This document shows positions 55,707 to 60,249 of a DNA stretch of 60,249 nt, piece after piece. Position numbers and translations under genes: made by a program. The notes under the pieces are model-generated. The model saw only the letters and a list, made by a program, of their open reading frames with translations, made no database searches and had not been told where the DNA came from. Every line of letters begins with the position of its first letter. The stretch's first letter is position 1. The stretch comes from Gammaproteobacteria bacterium. GTDB taxonomy: Bacteria; Pseudomonadota; Gammaproteobacteria; SZUA-152. The DNA lies in assembly GCA_013152545.1 (NCBI GenBank), contig JAADGF010000073.1:1-60249 (forward strand). Reading direction: 5' to 3'.

Positions 55707-58154
55707 TTAACTAACACGCATCAATGAAACAAACTCATGTTGCTGGACACCTTCACTTGCTCTCTCAGCCCATGGGTCCTTTTGCACATACTTTTGCGAT
55801 TCCAGAAACCGGTCAGACAATAATTTCCGGCTCTCGGCGTTGTCCACAACATGCTCTTTTACATAACTTAGCCCCACTCGCTCAATCCACGGCGCTGTCC
55901 TTTCAAGGTAATGAGCATGCTCGCGGTATAACTGTACAAACGCATTACTGTATTCGATGACTTGTTCTTCGGTTTCCACCTTGCACAATAAATCCGTTGC
56001 ACGCACTTTTATACCGGCATTCCCCCCCACATGTAACTCATAACCGGAATCCACACAAACCACCCCAAAATCTTTAATCGTCGCCTCTGCACAATTTCTC
56101 GGACAACCTGATACAGCCATTTTAAACTTATGCGGCATCCAAGACCCCCAAGTTACTTCTTCCAAACGAACCCCCAACGTTGTGGAATCTTGCGTACCAA
56201 AACGACACCACTCACTACCAACACAGGTTTTAACGGTACGCAAAGCTTTTCCATAACCGTGTCCGGAAACAAACCCCACGTTGTTCAAGTCCGCCCAGAT
56301 AGGCTTCAATTGTTCTTTTTTAACACCCAACAGATCAATGCGCTGCCCACCAGTCACCTTGACGGTAGGGACATTGTATTTATCAGCAACATCGGCAATC
56401 GCGCGTAATTCTGCTGAATTAGTCACGCCACCCCACATGCGAGGAATAACGGAGTAAGTGCCGTCTTTCTGGATATTGGCATGTGCGCGCTCATTAATAT
56501 AACGTGATTGCGGGTCATCTTTGGCTTCACCAGGATGATAAGCCAGCACATAATAATTTAACGCTGGCCGACAAGCAGCACAACCATCCGGTGATTTCCA
56601 TTTCAGGTAATTCATGGTCTCACGAATCGACGTTAATTTATTTTCTTTGATAGCAGCCTGCACTTCGTCATGTGAAAAATCAGTGCATTTACATAATGGT
56701 TTGGAATGAGGGGCAGCAGAATAATCCCCCCCCAGAGTGGATGCCAGTATTTGCTCGACCAAACCGGTACAAGAGCCACATGAACTCGATGCTTTGGTGT
56801 GTGCCCGAACATCATCCAGCGTGAACAAACCTTTTTTGGTAATTGCCGTAATAATGTCGCCTTTGCAAACACCGTTACAACCGCACACTTCCATTTCATC
56901 ACTCATGGCAGCAGCAGCATTCTGTCCACCGTGTCCAGAATCGCCCAAGTGTGATTGACCAAACATGAGGTGATCTCGAATATCCGAGATATCCGTATTG
57001 TCTCGCAATAGTTGAAAATACCAGGCACCATCAACGGTATCACCGTACATCACCGAGCCTTGAATCCGGTTATCCTTTATAACAATTTTTTTATAAACAC
57101 CCCGCGCAACGTCCTTCATGATAATATTTTCAGTGCTTTCATCACCAATAAAGTCGCCAGCAGAAAACAGGTCGATCCCAGTTACCTTTAGTTTCGTAGA
57201 GGTGATTGAACCCTCATAACGGGAGTACCCCATATGTGCGAGATGATTGGCACACACCTTGGCTTGCTCAAATAACGGTGCTACCAAACCGTATGCTAAG
57301 CCACGATGTTGGACACACTCACCCACCGCATAGACTCGTGGATCATAGGTTTGCATCGTATCATTAACCACCACCCCACGTTCACAGTGAATACCCACTT
57401 TTTGTGCTAAGGCTATATTAGGCTTAATCCCTACAGCCATGACGACCAGATCAGCCGCTATTTCGCTACCATCAGCAAATTTAACACCGGTAACATGCTG
57501 ATCCCCCAATATGGCCACAGTGCTGGCTTCCATTAAAAAATTTAAACCACGTTCTTCCAGTGATAATCGCAACATACCACCTGCCTCAGAATCTAACTGG
57601 CGTTCCATCAGCGTGTCGTTAAGATGCACAACTGTTACATGCATGCCTTGCAGCATTAAACCATTCGCGGCTTCCAAACCTAATAACCCACCGCCAATAA
57701 CAACGGCATTTTTGTATTTTTTCGATGCCGCTAACATAACATCAACATCCTGAATATCACGAAAACTGATCACACTATTTAAATCATTGCCTGGAACCGG
57801 AATAATGAAGGGATTGGATCCTGTTGCTAACAATAAACGGTCATACTCTGCAGTAGTACCATCAGAGGCAAATACAGTGCGGCCACGGCGGTCAATATCA
57901 ACAATCTCTTTGCCCTTATGCAAGGTAATACCGTTATCAACATACCATTGCTCATCATTCAACATGATGTCATCAACCGTTTTTTCACCCGCCAGGACTG
58001 GTGACAGGAGAATCCGGTTATAATTACCATAAGGCTCCGCGCCAAAAACGGTGATATCGTACTTATTCGGCTCTATTTTCAATAACTCTTCCAATGCACG
58101 AACACCTGCCATGCCATTGCCAATGAGCACTAATTTTTCTTTCGTTTCATTCAT
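55707..58154 (-). CDS. nirB: Nitrite reductase large subunit
   Basis: Reduces nitrite to ammonium with NAD(P)H. 815 residues: an FAD/NAD(P)-binding reductase part (1-400; GNGMAGVRALEEL and VVIGGGLLGLEAANGL), a Bfd-like [2Fe-2S] domain (about 420-480, CGCNGVCKGD and SSCGSCTGLVEQ) plus a second cysteine-rich stretch (CKCTDF and DGCAACRP, about 500-545), then the sirohaem/[4Fe-4S] part with TCVGSEWCRFGTQDS and SGCPRNCAEATIKD (about 650-705), whose four cysteines hold the cluster. It is the first gene of the operon, and AAGGGG precedes the ATG. A sigma-54-like promoter lies about 97 bp upstream. Confidence 0.95.
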   Translation of the reverse strand: MNETKEKLVLIGNGMAGVRALEELLKIEPNKYDITVFGAEPYGNYNRILLSPVLAGEKTVDDIMLNDEQWYVDNGITLHKGKEIVDIDRRGRTVFASDGTTAEYDRLLLATGSNPFIIPVPGNDLNSVISFRDIQDVDVMLAASKKYKNAVVIGGGLLGLEAANGLMLQGMHVTVVHLNDTLMERQLDSEAGGMLRLSLEERGLNFLMEASTVAILGDQHVTGVKFADGSEIAADLVVMAVGIKPNIALAQKVGIHCERGVVVNDTMQTYDPRVYAVGECVQHRGLAYGLVAPLFEQAKVCANHLAHMGYSRYEGSITSTKLKVTGIDLFSAGDFIGDESTENIIMKDVARGVYKKIVIKDNRIQGSVMYGDTVDGAWYFQLLRDNTDISDIRDHLMFGQSHLGDSGHGGQNAAAAMSDEMEVCGCNGVCKGDIITAITKKGLFTLDDVRAHTKASSSCGSCTGLVEQILASTLGGDYSAAPHSKPLCKCTDFSHDEVQAAIKENKLTSIRETMNYLKWKSPDGCAACRPALNYYVLAYHPGEAKDDPQSRYINERAHANIQKDGTYSVIPRMWGGVTNSAELRAIADVADKYNVPTVKVTGGQRIDLLGVKKEQLKPIWADLNNVGFVSGHGYGKALRTVKTCVGSEWCRFGTQDSTTLGVRLEEVTWGSWMPHKFKMAVSGCPRNCAEATIKDFGVVCVDSGYELHVGGNAGIKVRATDLLCKVETEEQVIEYSNAFVQLYREHAHYLERTAPWIERVGLSYVKEHVVDNAESRKLLSDRFLESQKYVQKDPWAERASEGVQQHEFVSLMRVS

Positions 58155-58250
58155 TTACAACCAGCCCCTTCAGAAATTATAATACGCATCAGTGCGCCTG
58201 AAATCGCCCAGAACACGGATAACAGCACGTTTTTCAATTACTCCCGATCA

Positions 58251-58265
58251 GCAAATATTATGCCA
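58251..58265 (-). promoter_or_regulatory. Sigma-54-like promoter of the nirBD-nas operon
   Basis: On the minus strand: TGGCATAATATTTGC. It matches TGGCAC-N5-TTGC at all but one position, with the essential GG and GC ten bases apart. It predicts a start near 58239 and a leader of about 85 bases. Control by sigma-54 with NtrC would fit nitrogen assimilation. Confidence 0.7.
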
Positions 58266-58360
58266 TTGGTGTAATATATTTTTTTACCTTATTTAACAGA
58301 TAATTAGGAATGATCTATTACTATTAACAGCACACAACAAAAAGCGCTATGCTCTAACTC

Positions 58361-58376
58361 GGTGCGTAAACGCACC
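58361..58376. promoter_or_regulatory. 16-bp dyad upstream of the nirB promoter
   Basis: GGTGCGTAAACGCACC is a perfect 7-bp inverted repeat about 95 bp upstream of the sigma-54-like element, the distance expected of an enhancer site. The half-sites are arranged opposite to classical NtrC sites (GCACC-N5-GGTGC), so the binding protein is uncertain. Confidence 0.4.
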
Positions 58377-58530
58377 AATAAGACTCAGCCAATCATCGCG
58401 CGCCCCTCGAAACAGCAGCCCCTTGAAAAACGTGGTGATCTTGAAGTTGAGCTATTTAGAATCAATGCGTCATCAGAAAATTACGCTCGACTCGGAGATC
58501 GTCTAATGCTGAAGAAAAATATTCAATAAA
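58362..58530 (+). CDS. Possible small protein or gene remnant
   Basis: A GTG-started frame of about 55 codons ends LEVELFRINASSENYARL then GDRLMLKKNIQ. The residue mix of the last 30 codons is protein-like, but no strong ribosome site precedes it and I do not recognise it. The frame is open further upstream, to 58314. It could be a small protein, the tail of a lost gene or chance. Confidence 0.25.
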
Positions 58531-59009
58531 ACCTCCAGTCACGAAAATTTCCTTATATTATTTTGTGACATCCTTCTATATTGCTATTTTTTTTAAAAAA
58601 TTTATGTTAAATCGCCCTGCGGTTACAAGCAGACTGATAGAAAAATCAAACGCGTTATTTTACAATGTCAAGATGCAAAATAGCATTGTGTGGCTTCACA
58701 TATTACCAACGCCAATGTATTGCGTTGGAGGGCAACTCCAGCAACCGCATCAAACGGGGGAAAATATCTCGCCAGCGCATCAGATTGAGAATAAGAAATT
58801 AATTATTAAGTGTAATTCAGGCAAGTTATAGAATGAAGTACAGCCTATTTAACTTATCATGACTCAACAAACTAGAGGCTTAATTTCAATCTAGCAACAA
58901 CGGTCATAATGAATTAAATCAACAAACATGAGACTTGATTTACTTTACATTTTGAAATAAATGGTAATTTCCAGAATCTGTCTAAACCACTGTTAGATTT
59001 GCATACAAT
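58531..59009. other. AT-rich region with hairpins
   Basis: About 480 bases with no gene I trust; an 88-codon plus-strand frame at 58565-58831 has no support. CCAACGC/GCGTTGG (near 58708-58730) is a perfect 7-bp stem, followed by a GGAG/CTCC stem. Composition is clearly more AT-rich than the nitrogen genes beside it. Confidence 0.4.
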
Positions 59010-59293
59010 ATGAAAAAATTATTTAATCAAATATTAATCATCTTTATATTTACAACTATTCGCTAGGTGGTGGCGCAATATCCACCTATCACAACAATGG
59101 CACGCTTGAGTATAAGCAATTTAGTGATACTGCTTGCACAAACCTGCTTTTCGAAATTAATGCCAAATGGTCAATAAAGAGTGGGAAATTAATCATATTA
59201 GTCACTAAAGAGGACCAATCCACTTACGGTTTTTCGCCAGTAGTCATTGATTTCGTAAAAGAAATAACAAATAAACCTGCCCGTAATATTTGA
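59010..59293 (+). pseudogene. Frameshifted small exported protein
   Basis: MKKLFNQILIIFIFTTIR starts at 59010 like a signal peptide and stops after 18 codons. In the next frame the sequence carries on as GGGAISTYHNNGTLEYKQ, then FSDTACTNLLFEINAKWSIK, GKLIILVTKEDQS and VVIDFVKEI to a stop at 59291-59293. One base change near 59054-59065 would restore one protein of about 94 residues. I do not recognise the family; the mature part is beta-rich in style. Confidence 0.55.
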
Positions 59294-59640
59294 AGCAAAA
59301 CTTGATGGATCAAGCGGTACGAGATATTTTCATATTTCACTCGTGAGGTTTTATCTAGATCAGGCGTATAAAAATGCAGAAGGGACAAAAACCAAAGATG
59401 ATGAATTCGATATTGGGTTGCAAGACCCTCAATACAAAGTCATTTCGATCGAAAAGTCACGACTATCCTGAAGAAATTATAGCAATAAAAAGCAATCTTT
59501 ATGATGAGGCATTTAATCAATGGTTAGAGGTTGGTGATTATGCAAGCCGTCCACCAGGAGAATTACACGGTCCATTTAAAACTGATGCCGGATCTGTAAT
59601 ACTAGAAAAATCACATTCAAACCAGTCTCTAAAAAAATGA
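59283..59640 (+). pseudogene. Frameshifted hypothetical gene before the acetyltransferase
   Basis: One frame (59283-59471) reads VIFEAKLDGSSGTRYF and later FYLDQAYKNAEGTKTKDDEF, with DIGLQDPQYKVISIEKS, and stops. The following frame (to 59640) continues as DYPEEIIAIKSNLYDEAFNQ, then WLEVGDYASRPPGELHG and AGSVILEKSHSN. A shift near 59440-59470 joins them into one protein of about 118 residues without an obvious start codon. Function unknown. The stop overlaps the acetyltransferase start (ATGA). Confidence 0.5.
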
Positions 59641-60083
59641 ATCTCGAACCAATAAAAGAAAATCAATTTCCAAAATGGAAAGAAATGCGGAAAGAAGTTT
59701 ACAGTTCGCTCGATGATGAGTTTCATGAAAAAGAGATGAAACAGATATTTGAGAGTAGTGATTGGTTTTGTTACTTTCTCATGGATGAAGACAGTAAAAT
59801 ACTTGGTTTGTCTGAATTGTCATCAAGAAATATTGTTGATGGATGTCTAAGCAGTCCAGTGGCATATTTGGAAGGTTTATACTTGAAAGAAGAATATCGA
59901 GGCATGGGGTTAGGACGGGAAGCTATTGAAACAATAAAAACATGGTGCAAAGAACAAGGATTTACAGAATTAGGTATGGACGCAGAACTAACAAATTTAA
60001 AAGCACAAAAGTTTTTCAAGGCAGTGGGTCTTCAAGAAACCTATAGAATTGTGCAGTTTCGTGCCAAAATCAAACTCACATAA
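59637..60083 (+). CDS. GNAT acetyltransferase resembling aminoglycoside 6'-N-acetyltransferases
   Basis: 148 residues with a GNAT fold. The acetyl-CoA loop is EYRGMGLGREAIETIKTWC (about 88-106). SSPVAYLEGLYLKEEYRGMG resembles the AAC(6')-I block SPVGFLEGIYV-x-HRRxG, and the end KAVGLQETYRIVQFRAKI resembles LGFQETEKVVYF. It might modify aminoglycosides or be a housekeeping GNAT with another substrate; I cannot tell. It starts with ATG overlapping the stop of the remnant before it. The gene is in an AT-rich region of broken genes, suggesting transfer. Confidence 0.75.
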   Translation: MNLEPIKENQFPKWKEMRKEVYSSLDDEFHEKEMKQIFESSDWFCYFLMDEDSKILGLSELSSRNIVDGCLSSPVAYLEGLYLKEEYRGMGLGREAIETIKTWCKEQGFTELGMDAELTNLKAQKFFKAVGLQETYRIVQFRAKIKLT

Positions 60084-60249
60084 CAAACACCTATATTATA
60101 AGATCAGTTTTAAAACATGAATATCCCAGATACAGAGTAAGCTTACGGCGAGATAGTTTGAAAAAATCCCAATCTCAATATTGACGTGAGATTAGGCCAT
60201 TTTCAAAGATTGAGGTGATAATTCCAGGGCAACCACGCATCAGGATTAC
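60084..60249. other. Window end, no gene
   Basis: 165 bases after the acetyltransferase without a gene. AATCTCA/TGAGATT near 60168-60190 is a 7-bp inverted repeat. No attC-type recombination site (RYYYAAC ... GTTRRRY) follows the acetyltransferase. Confidence 0.35.

Noticed and set aside
58565-58831. An 88-codon plus-strand frame upstream of the AT-rich island
   Set aside because: No ribosome site and no recognisable content; it crosses hairpin sequences.
60075-60249. Possible integron attC site after the acetyltransferase
   Set aside because: No RYYYAAC ... GTTRRRY pair is present near the gene end, so a gene-cassette origin is not supported.
1-60249. CRISPR arrays or toxin-antitoxin pairs
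   Set aside because: I saw no regularly spaced direct repeats and no paired small genes with toxin or antitoxin motifs.

Overview
The window is a chromosomal segment of a gammaproteobacterium, probably a free-living aquatic one. Three things support this: the uvrC-pgsA-tRNA(Gly)-tRNA(Cys)-tRNA(Leu) block has the same order as in enteric bacteria, the flagellar operon is a complete flgBCDEFGHIJKL in gammaproteobacterial style (FlgJ carries a muramidase domain and flgB has a sigma-54 promoter), and the aas/lplT pair and nirBD-nas cluster are typical of the class. I cannot name the genus from sequence alone. Base composition is moderate for most of the window and clearly AT-rich in the last 1.7 kb.

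Layout. 1-3.9 kb: three tRNAs, pgsA, uvrC and a family-5 uracil-DNA glycosylase. 4.4-5.9 kb: a stand-alone iscU and a lipoprotein. 6.0-16.8 kb: the flagellar rod, hook, ring and junction operon on the minus strand, interrupted between flgJ and flgI by a small inverted-repeat element. 17.2-24.4 kb: an outer-membrane barrel protein, a TPR protein, a 1377-residue multi-domain membrane protein of unknown function and a DyP-type peroxidase. 24.8-28.8 kb: a 26-residue membrane peptide, an M18 aminopeptidase, a truncated lplT and aas. 29.6-32.3 kb: adenylylsulfate kinase and a CapD/WbpM-like sugar dehydratase. 32.8-33.3 kb: decayed IS110-like and IS66-like transposase fragments. 33.5-36.5 kb: a beta-propeller and di-haem cytochrome fusion.

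36.8-39.1 kb holds the most interesting locus: a bufA-bufB-bufC type operon. It has a Cys-rich precursor peptide (DUF2282-like), a DUF692 multinuclear iron oxidase and a DUF2063 partner, with an ECF-sigma-like promoter in front. It should make an exported, cysteine-modified metal-binding peptide (bufferin type). Next come a transposon-like inverted-repeat element, a three-gene receiver/kinase/cyclic-di-GMP signalling cluster (39.8-43.4 kb), an MFS transporter, an ABC-class ATPase and a PDZ protein.

48.1-58.2 kb is a five-gene nitrogen assimilation operon, nirB-nirD-nitrate reductase-ferredoxin/DmsC fusion-nasA. It encodes two different cytoplasmic nitrate reductases, so nitrate could be reduced with electrons either from a membrane quinol module or from an NAD(P)H/Bfd-type route, with NirBD taking nitrite to ammonium. 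A sigma-54-like promoter precedes nirB, which fits nitrogen control. The end of the window (58.5-60.2 kb) is AT-rich, with frameshifted gene remnants and an intact GNAT acetyltransferase resembling aminoglycoside 6'-N-acetyltransferases; it looks acquired.

Two copies of a structured dispersed repeat (17.77-17.94 and 39.61-39.80 kb), the small element inside the flagellar operon and the inverted-repeat-bounded element that supplies the 3' end of a signalling gene show that small non-coding elements have shaped this chromosome.
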